Origin: DAOMFB01 sp963721385
GTDB taxonomy: Bacteria > Acidobacteriota > Thermoanaerobaculia > UBA5066
Direction of reading: 5' to 3'
Length of the DNA: 64,000 nucleotides
NCBI GenBank assembly: GCA_963721385.1
Contig: CAVRJB010000016.1
Location: forward strand, 186,001 to 250,000
Part shown: positions 50,740 through 59,885 of the stretch, piece after piece
Layout of the letters: the number at the start of each line of letters is the position of its first letter
Numbering within the stretch: position 1 is the first letter of the stretch
The notes under the pieces: generated by a model
What the model saw: the letters and a program-made list of their open reading frames with translations, nothing else
What the model was told of the DNA's origin: nothing
The model's database searches: none
Translations under genes and position numbers: made by a program

Positions 50740-51663
50740 ATGAGCCCTCAGGTCGCCGGACAGATCGAGCTCCTCGGGCAGGTCCTCATCTCGGGGATCC
50801 TCCTCGGGGGGCTCTACGCCCTGATCGGCCTCGGCATGTCACTGATCATGGGGGTCATGAAGATCATCAATCTCGCCCATGGCGAGCTGATGATGGTCGC
50901 GATGTACATCACCTTCTGGGGCTTCACGCTCGTGAAGATGGACCCGTACGTCTCGATCCTGATCGTTTTCCCGGCGATGTTCCTCCTCGGCGTCCTCCTC
51001 CAGAAGTACCTGATCGCCCCCGTGATGGAGGTCGAATCGATCCTGCCGGAGAACCAGGTTCTCCTGACGGTCGGCATTGGACTGGTCCTCGCCAACCTCG
51101 CGCTCCTCTTTTTCACGGCGAACTACCGCTCGGTCCCCGTTTCGTATGCCTCGAAGACGATCTACTGGGACCTGAAAGCCGGCGGACAGACGATCTCCCT
51201 CTCCTTCAGCGTCCCGATGATCGGGGCGTTCGCCATCGCCCTCGTCCTCGGGGCCGCCCTGTTTCTATTCCTCGGCCGGACCGACCTCGGCCGGATGATC
51301 AGGGCGACGGCTCAGGACAAGCGCGCGGCGGCGCTGATGGGGATCAACACGGAACGGATTACGTACGTGACCTTCGGCCTCGGCTCCGCGCTGGTCGGGG
51401 CGGCCGGCGCCCTCCTCGCCCCGGTCTACTACCTGTTTCCGCAGATCGGAGGGCCGTTCACCCTGAAGGCTTTCATCATCACGGTCCTCGGCGGGATGGG
51501 AAACATCCCCGGGGCGGTCCTGGGCGGCATCGTCCTCGGACTCGCCGAATCGCTCGGCTCCGTCTACATCTCCCTCGGGTACAAGGACGCCTTCGGCTTC
51601 ATCATCTTCGTCCTCGTTCTGATTTTCCTTCCCAAGGGCCTCCTCGGGAAGGGCAGCGCGTAG
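50740..51663 (+). CDS. livH: LivH-type ABC permease
   Basis: 307 residues, ATG 50740 with GAAGGGG upstream. Eight-helix permease with the conserved loop MRIINLAHGE-like MKIINLAHGELMM near residue 45, ALMGINTERITYVTFGLGSALVGAAGAL, and ITVLGGMGNIPGAVLGGIVLG for the ATPase-contact loop. Full length. Second gene of the operon; LivM follows 9 bp after its stop. Confidence 0.93.
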   Translation: MSPQVAGQIELLGQVLISGILLGGLYALIGLGMSLIMGVMKIINLAHGELMMVAMYITFWGFTLVKMDPYVSILIVFPAMFLLGVLLQKYLIAPVMEVESILPENQVLLTVGIGLVLANLALLFFTANYRSVPVSYASKTIYWDLKAGGQTISLSFSVPMIGAFAIALVLGAALFLFLGRTDLGRMIRATAQDKRAAALMGINTERITYVTFGLGSALVGAAGALLAPVYYLFPQIGGPFTLKAFIITVLGGMGNIPGAVLGGIVLGLAESLGSVYISLGYKDAFGFIIFVLVLIFLPKGLLGKGSA

Positions 51664-51672
51664 AAATCCGCC

Positions 51673-52629
51673 GTGACGAAGAAAACCCTCCTCTACGCCC
51701 TTCCGGCCGCGGCGATCGTCCTGATCCCGGCGTTCATCCAGAATCCCTACCTCCTCCACATGCTGATCCTCGTTCTCATGTGGACGGTCCTCGGGCAGAG
51801 CTGGAACCTGCTCGGGGGTTACACGGGCCAGGTCTCCTTCGGGCACGCGGCGTTTTTCGGCATCGGGGCCTACACGACGGGAATCATGGTGAAGTCCGGC
51901 CTCTCGCCGGCGGCCGCGTGGTCGGGGCTCCTCCTCGGGGGCTTCGCCGCGATGGTCGTGGCCTCGGTGATCGGCTGGATCTGCTTCCGGCTCCGCGGCC
52001 CCTACTTCGCCCTGTCGGTCCTGGCCCTTTCGGAGGTCCTCCGCCTCGTCGCCCTCAACTGGAATCAGCTGACGAACGGAGCCGAGGGAATCCTCTACAT
52101 TCCCGCTTTCACGTCGAAGGCCGCCTACTACTACATCGTCCTCGCGATCGCGGTCGCCTGCTTTCTCGCCATCTGGAGCGTGATGCGGAGCCGGCTGGGC
52201 TATTACTTCCTCGCCATCCGGGAGGACCAGGATTGCGCCGAGTCGCTCGGCATCGACACGACCCGTTACAAGCTCTACTCGCTCCTCGTGAGCTCCTTCT
52301 TCACGGGCGTCGCGGGGAGCTTCTACATGAACTACATGGGTTTCATCGACCCCGGCATCGTCTTCGGTATCGAGCACATCTCGATCATGATGATCCTCGT
52401 CGTCATGCTCGGAGGAGCCGGCACGATGTGGGGGCCGGCGGTCGGGGCGGTCGTCTACATCCTGATGTCCGAGGTCTTCCGCGTCTTCGTGAAGCGCGGC
52501 CACCTCGTCTTCTTCGGGATCCTGATCATCGTCATCATCATCTATTTCCCGAACGGGATCGTCGGAACGCTCGACGAGTGGCGCGCGCGCCGGAAGGCCC
52601 AGGCCGGTCCGGCGCCGGAGGCCGCATGA
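51673..52629 (+). CDS. livM: LivM-type ABC permease
   Basis: 318 residues from GTG 51673. LivM motif GYTGQVSFGHAAFFGIGAYT near residue 50, ALSVLALSEVLRLV, REDQDCAESLGIDTTRYKLYSLLVSS and VVMLGGAGTMWGPAVGAV. All landmarks of the second permease of branched-chain amino acid transporters. It ends in a 4-nt overlap with livG. Confidence 0.93.
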   Translation: MTKKTLLYALPAAAIVLIPAFIQNPYLLHMLILVLMWTVLGQSWNLLGGYTGQVSFGHAAFFGIGAYTTGIMVKSGLSPAAAWSGLLLGGFAAMVVASVIGWICFRLRGPYFALSVLALSEVLRLVALNWNQLTNGAEGILYIPAFTSKAAYYYIVLAIAVACFLAIWSVMRSRLGYYFLAIREDQDCAESLGIDTTRYKLYSLLVSSFFTGVAGSFYMNYMGFIDPGIVFGIEHISIMMILVVMLGGAGTMWGPAVGAVVYILMSEVFRVFVKRGHLVFFGILIIVIIIYFPNGIVGTLDEWRARRKAQAGPAPEAA

Positions 52630-53345
52630 GCCTTCTCGAGCTCTCCGACGTCTCGAAGCGGTTCGGAGGCCTCCAGGCCGTCGGCCATCTCTCGTTCCGG
52701 CTCGAGAAGGGCGAGATCCTGGGTCTCATCGGCCCGAACGGCGCCGGGAAGACGACCGTCTTCAACCTCATCAACGGCTACTACCCTCTCACCGGGGGGG
52801 AGATCCGCCTCAACGGGGAGCGAATCGACGGAAAGAAACCCCACCAGGTCTGCCACCGCGGCCTCGCCCGGACGTTTCAGGTCGTCAAGCCGCTGGCCCG
52901 GCTCTCCGTCCTCGACAACGTGATGGTCTCGGCCTTCAGCCGGACGACGCATCGTGACGAGGCGAGCCGCATCGCCCTCGACGCTATCCACTTCACCGAA
53001 ATGGACGCCTGGCGCGACCGGCTCGCGGGAAGCCTCCCCCTGGGGATGCGGAAGCGTCTCGAGATGGCGCGCGCGCTCGCGACGAAGCCCGAGCTTCTCC
53101 TCCTGGACGAGAACTTCGCCGGCCTGAACCCCTCCGAGGTCGAAGCGACGATCGAGATCGTCAAGAAGATCCACGCCAGCGGCGTGACGATCCTCATCAT
53201 CGAGCACAACATGCGGGTCATCATGACGATCTCGCACCGGGTCCTCTGCATCAACTACGGCGAGAAGCTCGCCGAGGGGGCCCCGGCCGAGGTGGCCAAC
53301 AACCCGAAGGTCATCGAGGCCTACCTGGGAGCCGCCCATGCTTAA
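52626..53345 (+). CDS. livG: LivG-type ABC ATPase
   Basis: 239 residues, ATG 52626. Walker A GPNGAGKTT (about residue 38), Walker B LLLLDENFAGLNP with the catalytic Glu kept though the usual Pro after it is Asn, and H-loop IIEHNM. The signature is degenerate (SLPLGMRKRLEMARAL rather than LSYGQ), a variation often seen in this subfamily. It overlaps livF by 8 nt. Confidence 0.92.
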   Translation: MSLLELSDVSKRFGGLQAVGHLSFRLEKGEILGLIGPNGAGKTTVFNLINGYYPLTGGEIRLNGERIDGKKPHQVCHRGLARTFQVVKPLARLSVLDNVMVSAFSRTTHRDEASRIALDAIHFTEMDAWRDRLAGSLPLGMRKRLEMARALATKPELLLLDENFAGLNPSEVEATIEIVKKIHASGVTILIIEHNMRVIMTISHRVLCINYGEKLAEGAPAEVANNPKVIEAYLGAAHA

Positions 53346-54042
53346 GGCGAGCGGCCTCGACGTCTTCTACGGGGACGTGCAGGTCCTCTGGGACGTGTCG
53401 TTCGACGTGAAGCAGGGCGAGATCGTGGCGCTCATCGGCGCCAACGGCTCCGGGAAGACGACGACTCTCGCCACGCTCTCGTCCCTCCTCAAACCCCGGA
53501 AGGGCTCGGTGGAGTACGAGGGAAAGCCGATCCATACGCTGGCTCCGTACGACATGGTGACGCTCGGCATCGCTCACGTTCCCGAGGCGCGCCGGCTCTT
53601 CCCGGAGATGACGGTCCGGGAGAACCTTCTCCTCGGCGCACTCACACCGGAGGCGAAGAAGAGCCGGCCCGAGATGCTCGAGAAGGTCTACACGATCTTC
53701 CCGCGCCTCAAGGAGCGGGCGAAGCAGCAGGCGGGGACGCTCTCCGGGGGCGAGCAGCAGATGGCGGCGATCGGGCGCGGTCTCATGTCGAAGCCGCGGC
53801 TCCTGATGCTCGATGAGCCGTCTCTCGGCCTGTCTCCTCTCCTCGTGGGTGACATTTTCCGGGTGATCCGCGAGGTCCACGAGGCCGGGGTCACCGTTCT
53901 CCTCGTCGAGCAGAACGTCTTCAAGACACTCACCGTCGCCGACCGCGCCTATGTCCTCGAGAACGGCAGAATCGTCCTCGAGGGGAAGGGCTCCGAACTC
54001 CTCGCCAATCCCCACATCCGCCAGGCGTACCTCGGAATCTGA
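53338..54042 (+). CDS. livF: LivF-type ABC ATPase
   Basis: 234 residues, ATG 53338. Walker A GANGSGKTT, signature LSGGEQQM, Walker B LMLDEPSLGLSP and VEQNVF in place of an H-loop His, as normal for LivF. Complete and apparently active, unlike the LivF-like gene at 2318. Followed after 12 bp by the CBS-ACT gene. Confidence 0.93.
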   Translation: MLKASGLDVFYGDVQVLWDVSFDVKQGEIVALIGANGSGKTTTLATLSSLLKPRKGSVEYEGKPIHTLAPYDMVTLGIAHVPEARRLFPEMTVRENLLLGALTPEAKKSRPEMLEKVYTIFPRLKERAKQQAGTLSGGEQQMAAIGRGLMSKPRLLMLDEPSLGLSPLLVGDIFRVIREVHEAGVTVLLVEQNVFKTLTVADRAYVLENGRIVLEGKGSELLANPHIRQAYLGI

Positions 54043-54054
54043 GAGGTTCAATCG

Positions 54055-54717
54055 ATGTTTGTCTCCAAGTGGATGACCCCGAAGGTGATCACGGTCGACA
54101 AGAACGACTCGCTCGGAAGCGCCCTGCGGCTGATGCGCGAGAACCGGATCCGCCGCCTCCCCGTCGTCTCGGGCGGCAAGCTCGTCGGCATCGTCTCGGA
54201 CCGGGACCTCAAGGGCGCCCTCCCCTCCCGCGCGACCTCGCTCGACGTCTGGGAGCTCCACGGTCTCATCGACAAGCTCAAGGTCGGAGAGATCATGACG
54301 AAGAACGTCGTCACGACGACTCCGGGAGCGACGATCGAGCGGGTCGCCATGATCATGATGGAGAAGAAAATCGAGGGGCTGCCGGTCCTCGACGCGAAGG
54401 GCAGCCTGGTCGGCATCGTGACGGAAGGAGACGTCTTCCGGGCGCTGACGGAAGTGACCGGGGTCGGTCAGAAGACGACGCGCGTCAGCCTCGTCATCCC
54501 CGACAAGCCGGGCTCGATCATGGAGGTCGCCGACCTCGTCCGCGCGCGATCCGGGAAGATCTACTCGATTCTCTCGACGAAGGCGAAGGTCGCGAACGGC
54601 CAGCGGGAGCTGGTCATGCGCGTCATCCTCGGCGCGAGCGGTGTCGCCGAGCTGAAAAAGGAGCTGACGGCCCGCTACGGCGACGTCAGCGTCCTCGCCG
54701 ACACCGAAGCCTCTTGA
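54055..54717 (+). CDS. acuB: AcuB-like protein: CBS pair plus ACT domain
   Basis: 220 residues, ATG 54055 with GAGAGG upstream. CBS motifs VSKWMTPKVITVDKNDSL and VGEIMTKNVVTTTPGATI; the C-terminal third is ACT-like (RVSLVIPDKPGSIMEVADLV). Third protein of this layout in the window. It is the last gene of the liv operon, 12 bp behind livF, so it may adjust transport or use of the imported acids to energy state. There is no deacetylase nearby. Confidence 0.82.
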   Translation: MFVSKWMTPKVITVDKNDSLGSALRLMRENRIRRLPVVSGGKLVGIVSDRDLKGALPSRATSLDVWELHGLIDKLKVGEIMTKNVVTTTPGATIERVAMIMMEKKIEGLPVLDAKGSLVGIVTEGDVFRALTEVTGVGQKTTRVSLVIPDKPGSIMEVADLVRARSGKIYSILSTKAKVANGQRELVMRVILGASGVAELKKELTARYGDVSVLADTEAS

Positions 54718-54787
54718 CGTTCTAATGCGTCTGCATCATCCTTCGACCCAAACGACGCCTGATATGAAGAGTCCACAGGAGGACGAA

Positions 54788-55917
54788 ATGGCTTATCGCC
54801 TCGTTCCCGGCTCGCGCCGTGCTTATGCTGCCGTGCTCGTGGTCCTTGCCGTCTTCCTTGCCCTGGCAGCAGCCCCGGCGAGCGCGCAGGCCATCATCAA
54901 GGTCAACGATAACGTCAACATCAAGTTCGGTCGCGCTACTCCAGCCGCGGGCGAACTTCGACCGAGATTGCCGAACGCGACCGGCACGGGGACGAACGGC
55001 TACTCCGAATCGTTCTACATCCGGCAGGGTCCGCTTCCTGATGGGCGGCCAGGTCGCCAAGGACGTCTTCTTCTTCATGGAGACCGAGAACGCGAATCTC
55101 GGCCTGAAGTCGCGCTCGACGACGAACCTCGGCACCGGCTTCCAGCTCCTCGACGCCGTCGCCGAGTGGCGGATCGACAAGGCGTTCAACCTCATGGGAG
55201 GCATCCTGCGCGTCCCGTACAGCCGCGAGTCGCTGAAGGCGGCCGCGAGCACGTTCGAGATCGACGTCCAGACCTTCAACTACGTGCAGGGCCCCTCGAT
55301 GGGCTGGACGGGCGGGAACCGGGACACCGGCTTCCAGATCCGGGGCTACTTCCTCGCAGACCACCTCGAATACAGGGCCATCGCGACGCAGGGCTTCCGC
55401 CAGGCCAACGCGAAGAATTCCTTCGCCCTCACCGGGCGCGTCCAGTACAACTTCTTCGACACCGAGGTCTACAACATGCCCTCGTACCCGGGCTCGTACT
55501 TCGACGGGAAAAGAAGATCCTCGCGGTCGGCGCGGCGTACCAGACGCAGGATACTTTCAAGTACGCCTCCGCCGACGTCTTCGCCTCCATTCCGGTGGGG
55601 CCGGGGATCGTCGAGGGGACGGCGCAGTACCAGTACCTGGACGGCGACAAGATGTTTCCCCTCCTCGCGATCCAGAACATCTACATGATCGAGGGGGGCT
55701 ACTACGCGAAGGGAGCCAAGGTCGGCCCTGGGCCCGCTACGAGCGGATCAACTACAACGGCGCGACGACCAGGAACGAGGAGCGCATCTGGGCCGGCATC
55801 GGCTGGTTCCCCTTCGGCTACAACTTCAACGTCAAGGGTGCGTACCAGCGGATCATGCCGAAGGCGGCCGTCGACCGGAACCAGTTCATCATCCAGCTGC
55901 AGTTCTACTACTTCTGA
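54788..55917 (+). CDS. Outer-membrane porin-like beta barrel, broken by several frameshifts
   Basis: ATG 54788 with AGGAGG upstream. Signal peptide VFLALAAAPASAQA, then IIKVNDNVNIKFG, as in phosphate-selective porins O and P. The rest is spread over three frames: LLQPRANFDRD near 54945, NATGTGTNGYSESFYI near 54990, a long clean run from 55030 (FLMGGQVAKDVFFFMETENANLG to YPGSYFDGK), then KKILAVGAAYQTQDTFKYA near 55515 and WARYERINYNGATTRNEERIWAG from 55730 to the final FIIQLQFYYF (terminal Phe, typical of barrels). About five indels in 1.1 kb. A hairpin terminator follows, so the locus is a one-gene unit after the liv operon. Confidence 0.7.
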
Positions 55918-55931
55918 TCCCGCCACCCTCC

Positions 55932-55987
55932 GCGGCCGGCCGCCCGCGTCCCGTCCGGGCCCGCGAGGCGCCGGCCGCTTTCGTTTT
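55932..55987 (+). terminator. Rho-independent terminator after the porin gene
   Basis: GCGGCCGGC (55932-55940) pairs with GCCGGCCGC (55970-55978); further pairs continue inward with a bulge. TTTCGTTTT follows at 55979-55987. It starts 15 bp after the porin stop and is the clearest terminator of the window. Confidence 0.8.
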
Positions 55988-56007
55988 CCGGGAGCTATAG
56001 TCGGAGC

Positions 56008-56034
56008 GTGAACGACGGGCCGGCCCGCGCATGA
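56008..56034 (+). promoter_or_regulatory. Leaderless eight-codon upstream reading frame coupled to the MFS gene
   Basis: TATAGT at 55996-56001 predicts transcription start at 56008, which is a GTG. From there GTG-AAC-GAC reads eight codons and stops at TGA 56032-56034, whose TG overlaps the ATG of the MFS gene (56031). Such a short coupled frame could deliver ribosomes to a gene that lacks a Shine-Dalgarno site. No attenuation structure is seen. Confidence 0.35.
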
Positions 56035-57167
56035 ACGGGAAGAGCCTTCTCGCCCTCTACGCCGCCACCGTCGCCGTCTATTCGGACCTCTACGTCACGC
56101 AGCCGTTCCTTCCAATCCTGTCGCGGCGGTTCGGAGTGACTCCCGCGACGGCCGGGCTCTCCATCTCCCTCGTCGTCCTGATGATCGCCCTCGTCTCCCC
56201 CGTCTGGGGCTCGCTCAGCGACTCCGCCGGCCGCAAGCCCGTCATCGTCGCGAGCGTTGCGCTCCTTTCGATTCCGACGATCCTCGGCGCCTTCGCCCCG
56301 AGCTTCGGCGTTCTCCTCACCCTCCGCTCGATGCAAGGCCTCCTGATCCCCGGTCTCACCGCCGTCGCCGTCGCCCTCCTCGGGGACCACTTTCACGGCG
56401 CGGCTCTCCCGCCGAAGGTGGCGGCCTGGATCGGGGCATCCGTCGTCGGCGGCCTCACGGGGCGCGTCGTCTCGGGCTACCTCGCCGCGTGGCTCGACTG
56501 GCACGCGCCGTTCGTCGTCTTCGGCGTCCTGACGGCAGCCGGGGCGGCCGGCATGGCGTTCTTCCTTCCCTCGGGACCGAAAGCCGCTACCCGGCCCCGG
56601 CCTGCGTGGCGGGAGCTGGCTGGGCACCTCCGGAGCCGGCGCCTCGCGGGCGCGTTCCTGATCGGTGGCGCCGTCCTCTTCGCCTTCATCGCCGTCTTCA
56701 CCTATCTCCCGTACTACCTCTCCGCCTCCCCGTTTGGACTCTCGACGGCGGCGGTATCGTCGTTCTACTTCGCCTACGTTGCCGGCGTCGCGACGTCTCT
56801 CGTCGTCCCCCGCTTTCCCGAGCGCTTCTCCGGCCGCCGTCTCATGGAGATCGGCCTTTCCATCGCCTGCGCCGGGGTCGCGGGGACCCTCGTCCCGTCC
56901 GTGCCCGTCATCGCCGCGAGCCTCGTCGTCGTCTGCATCGGGATGTTCCTCGTGCAGGCGACGGCCCCGGCCTTCGTGAACCTCAACGCCGCGGCGGCGA
57001 AGGGGGCGGCCGGCTCTCTCTACGTCACCTTCTACTATCTCGGCGCGACGGCCGGGTCGTACCTGCCGGGTCTCGCCTACCAGCAGTGGGCCTGGCCCGG
57101 CGTCGTCGCCGCCTGCCTCGCGGCCCTCGCCTTCGCCCTCGGCGCGAACCGGTGGCTCTGCGCATGA
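56031..57167 (+). CDS. Major facilitator superfamily transporter (YnfM/drug-efflux-like)
   Basis: 378 residues, ATG 56031, no Shine-Dalgarno. Twelve membrane helices with motif A GSLSDSAGRKPVI between helices 2 and 3 and the second-half counterpart in PRFPERFSGRRLME. The opening ALYAATVAVYSDLYVTQPFLPILSRRFGV matches YnfM-like carriers. Substrate unknown. It overlaps the following oxidase gene by 4 nt, so it may transport 2-hydroxyglutarate, a related acid or a product. Confidence 0.85.
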   Translation: MNGKSLLALYAATVAVYSDLYVTQPFLPILSRRFGVTPATAGLSISLVVLMIALVSPVWGSLSDSAGRKPVIVASVALLSIPTILGAFAPSFGVLLTLRSMQGLLIPGLTAVAVALLGDHFHGAALPPKVAAWIGASVVGGLTGRVVSGYLAAWLDWHAPFVVFGVLTAAGAAGMAFFLPSGPKAATRPRPAWRELAGHLRSRRLAGAFLIGGAVLFAFIAVFTYLPYYLSASPFGLSTAAVSSFYFAYVAGVATSLVVPRFPERFSGRRLMEIGLSIACAGVAGTLVPSVPVIAASLVVVCIGMFLVQATAPAFVNLNAAAAKGAAGSLYVTFYYLGATAGSYLPGLAYQQWAWPGVVAACLAALAFALGANRWLCA

Positions 57168-58390
57168 CGGGCCGGATCATCACCTGCGACGTGGCGGTCG
57201 TCGGCGGCGGAATCGTCGGCGTGGCATCGGCCCTCGAGCTGGCAAGCCGCACCCGCTCCACGATCGCGGTCATCGAGAAGGAGGGCCGGCTCGCGGCCCA
57301 CCAGACGGGGCGGAACAGCGGCGTGATCCATTCCGGCCTCTACTACAAGCCCGGGTCGCTCAAAGCCTCGCTCTGCGAGGAGGGGCGGAAGGCCCTTTTC
57401 GCTTTCTGCGAGGCGAACGAGATTCCGGCCGAGTCGTGCGGGAAGGTCGTCGTCGCGACGCGCGAGGAGCAACTCCCGCGCCTCGACGAGCTCCTGGAGC
57501 GGGGGCGGGCGAACGGGCTCCGGGGCCTCCGCCGGATCTCCCGCGAGGAGCTCCGCGAGAAGGAGCCCCACGCTGCGGGCCTCGCCGCCCTCCACGTCCC
57601 CGAAACCGGCATCGTCGATTACGCCCGCGTCACCGACGCGATGGCGCGGGGCCTTGCCGCGCGCGGGGGCGTCGTCAGGCTCGGAGCACGGCTCCTCGCC
57701 GTCCGCACCGACGGCGACCGATGGCGGCTCTCGACCGCTGCCGGCGAGGTATCGTGCCGCTTCCTCGTCGGCTGCGCCGGGCTCGAGTGCGACCGGGTGG
57801 CCCGCCTCTGCGGCGTCGAACCGGGCGTCCGGATCGTCCCCTTCCGCGGCGAGTACTACGAGCTGCGCGAGGACCGGCGATCCCTCGTCAGGAACCTCAT
57901 CTACCCCGTTCCGGACCCGAGGTTCCCTTTCCTGGGCGTCCACTTCACGCGCCGGATCGGCGGGGGCATCGAGGCCGGGCCGAACGCCGTCCTCGCGTTC
58001 CGCCGCGAGGGATACACGAAGACGAGTTTCTCGCTCCGCGACACGGCGTCCACGTTCTCCTGGCCGGGCTTCTGGAAGCTCGCCGGAACGTATCTCGCGA
58101 CCGGGCTCGGAGAGTTCTGGCGGTCGTGGAACAAGGCGGCTTTCGTCAGGGCGCTCCGTGAGCTGGTGCCGGAGATCGGAGCGGACGACCTCGTGCCCGG
58201 CGGCGCCGGCGTCCGGGCGCAGGCGCTCTCGGCCGACGGACGTCTCGTCGACGACTTCCACATCGTCGAGGCGCCGCGGCAGATCCATGTCCTGAACGCG
58301 CCGTCGCCGGCCGCCACCGCCTCCCTCGCGATCGGCCGCGTCATCGCCGAGCGGGCGATCGCGAGCTTCTCTCTCGACCCCCGCTCGTGA
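57164..58390 (+). CDS. lhgO: L-2-hydroxyglutarate oxidase/dehydrogenase
   Basis: 408 residues, ATG 57164. FAD-binding DVAVVGGGIVGVASALEL, then the LhgO hallmark AAHQTGRNSGVIHSGLYYKPGSLKA, PFRGEYYEL, VPDPRFPFLGVHFTRRI and DDFHIVE. It oxidises L-2-hydroxyglutarate to 2-oxoglutarate, passing electrons to the quinone pool. It is the same length as E. coli LhgO (about 420). Coupled to an MFS gene before it and to a 51-residue frame after it. Confidence 0.92.
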   Translation: MTGRIITCDVAVVGGGIVGVASALELASRTRSTIAVIEKEGRLAAHQTGRNSGVIHSGLYYKPGSLKASLCEEGRKALFAFCEANEIPAESCGKVVVATREEQLPRLDELLERGRANGLRGLRRISREELREKEPHAAGLAALHVPETGIVDYARVTDAMARGLAARGGVVRLGARLLAVRTDGDRWRLSTAAGEVSCRFLVGCAGLECDRVARLCGVEPGVRIVPFRGEYYELREDRRSLVRNLIYPVPDPRFPFLGVHFTRRIGGGIEAGPNAVLAFRREGYTKTSFSLRDTASTFSWPGFWKLAGTYLATGLGEFWRSWNKAAFVRALRELVPEIGADDLVPGGAGVRAQALSADGRLVDDFHIVEAPRQIHVLNAPSPAATASLAIGRVIAERAIASFSLDPRS

Positions 58391-58542
58391 GCCTTCGGCG
58401 TCAGAGATCGCGCGCCAGGCGGGTCGTCGTCCGGGGCTTCTTTGCCTTTTTCCCGGCCTTCTCCCTGGGCGCCGCCTTTTTCTTCGCCGGCGCCCGGACC
58501 TTCCTCGCTCGGATCGTCATGTTCGACCTCCCGGCCTATTGA
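58387..58542 (+). CDS. Small basic single-helix membrane protein, 51 residues
   Basis: GTG 58387 overlaps the TGA of lhgO (GTGA), a usual coupling arrangement. The frame gives a very basic start (LRRQRSRARRVVVRG) and then one membrane helix rich in Phe and Ala (FFAFFPAFSLGAAFFFAGA), ending MFDLPAY at TGA 58540-58542. No relatives come to mind. The -35 element of the next promoter overlaps its stop. Evidence is positional only. Confidence 0.4.
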   Translation: MSLRRQRSRARRVVVRGFFAFFPAFSLGAAFFFAGARTFLARIVMFDLPAY

Positions 58543-58566
58543 CAGGCGACCTTCACCCGCTATTCT
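58539..58566 (+). promoter_or_regulatory. Sigma-70 type promoter of the second liv operon
   Basis: TTGACA at 58539-58544 and TATTCT at 58561-58566 with a 16-bp spacer. The start point about 58573 gives a leader of about 58 nt before ATG 58631. It is the best consensus promoter in the window. Confidence 0.65.
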
Positions 58567-58630
58567 CCGACCAATAGTCTCGCTCGACATCGCCCCGGAG
58601 CCGCCGCGTTATCGCGGCATTGGAGGCATC

Positions 58631-59866
58631 ATGGATCGGTCGATCGTCGCACGGGCGCTCTTCGGCGCCGCCGTCACCATCGCCCTTGCCGGGACCGCCG
58701 CCGGTCCCCTCGCGGCCGCTCCGGCCGAGGAAGCCGACCTCCGGATCGGAGCCGTCCTTCCGCTGACGGGGAAGGAGTCCAAGATCGGCGGCGCGTTCAA
58801 GACGGCCACCGAGCTCGCCGTCAAGGAAGTGAACGACGCCGGCGGCCTCGCCGTGGGCGGGAAGAAATACAGGATCGACCTCCGGCTGCTCGACGACACG
58901 TCGGACGCCGCGAAGAGCGCGCAGCTCGTCGAGCAGCTCATCGCGCAGCAGAAGGTGGTCGCCGTGATCGGCGGCTACGGGTCGCAGCTCGTCCAGGCGC
59001 AGAGCGTCGTGCCCGAACGCTACGGGGTGCCGTTCGTCTCCGGCGGGGCCGGCGCCACGAGCATCTACGGCCGGAGCAAGTGGGTCTTCGGCGCGCTCTC
59101 CCCCGTCGAGAATCTCGCCACGACACAGATGGAGTTCCTCCTCGACCTCGCCAGGGCCGGAAAGCTGAAGCCCCCTCTCAGGATCGCCCTCGTCTGGGAG
59201 AACACCGAGCACGGGAAGGACTTCCAGAAGGGGGTCCAGGACTTCGTGAAGGCGCACCCGAAGGAGTTCTCGATCGTCCTCGACGAGAGCTTCGAGCTCT
59301 ACGCGGCCGACTTCAAGCCCCTCCTGACACGGGTCCAGACCGCGAAGGCCGACCTCTTCATGTGCGACGCCCACCTCGAGGACTACATCTCGATGCACCG
59401 CACCTACACCCAGATGGGGCTCTACCATCAGATGGTCACCTACGGCGCCCGCGGCGCCGACGAGGCCGGGCGCAAGGGACTCGGCGCCGCCACCGACTAC
59501 ATCTTCGCCAGCGGCTGGTGGACCGACCTGCTCCCGTATCCCCAGGTCAAGGCCTTCAATGAGAAGTACAAGGCGGCGACGGGCAGCTCGCCCCAGTGGT
59601 ACTCCGCGTGCGCGTACGAAACCGTCCGGGCCCTCCTGGTCGCCATCCAGAACGCCGGCTCCCTGAAGCCCGAGCCGATTCGCGACGCGCTCGCGAAGCT
59701 GGAGCTGAAGGACTCGATCCTCCCTGGCGGCGTCCTGAAGTTCAGCAAGACGGGCCAGGCCATCCTCCCGTTCGTCGTCACGCAGAACAAGCCGGGCGGA
59801 AAGCTGGACCTCGTCTGGCCGAAAGACGCGAAGACCGGAGACGCGGTGGCGCCGATCCCGAAGTAG
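58631..59866 (+). CDS. livK: Substrate-binding protein of liv-type ABC transporter
   Basis: 411 residues, ATG 58631 with GGAGG upstream. Signal peptide ending AAGPLAAAPA; mature start LRIGAVLPLTGKESKIGGAFKTATELAVKEVNDAGG. Later ENTEHGKDFQKGVQDF and FASGWWTDLLPYPQVKAF. It differs clearly from the binding protein at 49509, so the two operons probably take different ligands. First gene of a five-gene transporter followed by an acyl-CoA synthetase, which hints at a carboxylic-acid substrate. Confidence 0.9.
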   Translation: MDRSIVARALFGAAVTIALAGTAAGPLAAAPAEEADLRIGAVLPLTGKESKIGGAFKTATELAVKEVNDAGGLAVGGKKYRIDLRLLDDTSDAAKSAQLVEQLIAQQKVVAVIGGYGSQLVQAQSVVPERYGVPFVSGGAGATSIYGRSKWVFGALSPVENLATTQMEFLLDLARAGKLKPPLRIALVWENTEHGKDFQKGVQDFVKAHPKEFSIVLDESFELYAADFKPLLTRVQTAKADLFMCDAHLEDYISMHRTYTQMGLYHQMVTYGARGADEAGRKGLGAATDYIFASGWWTDLLPYPQVKAFNEKYKAATGSSPQWYSACAYETVRALLVAIQNAGSLKPEPIRDALAKLELKDSILPGGVLKFSKTGQAILPFVVTQNKPGGKLDLVWPKDAKTGDAVAPIPK

Positions 59867-59885
59867 CCCCGCCGGCCTCGCACCC

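Noticed and set aside
54714..54745. TTGACG promoter before the porin gene
   Set aside because: The -35-like hexamer lies at the end of the preceding gene but no acceptable -10 hexamer is found 16-19 bp further.
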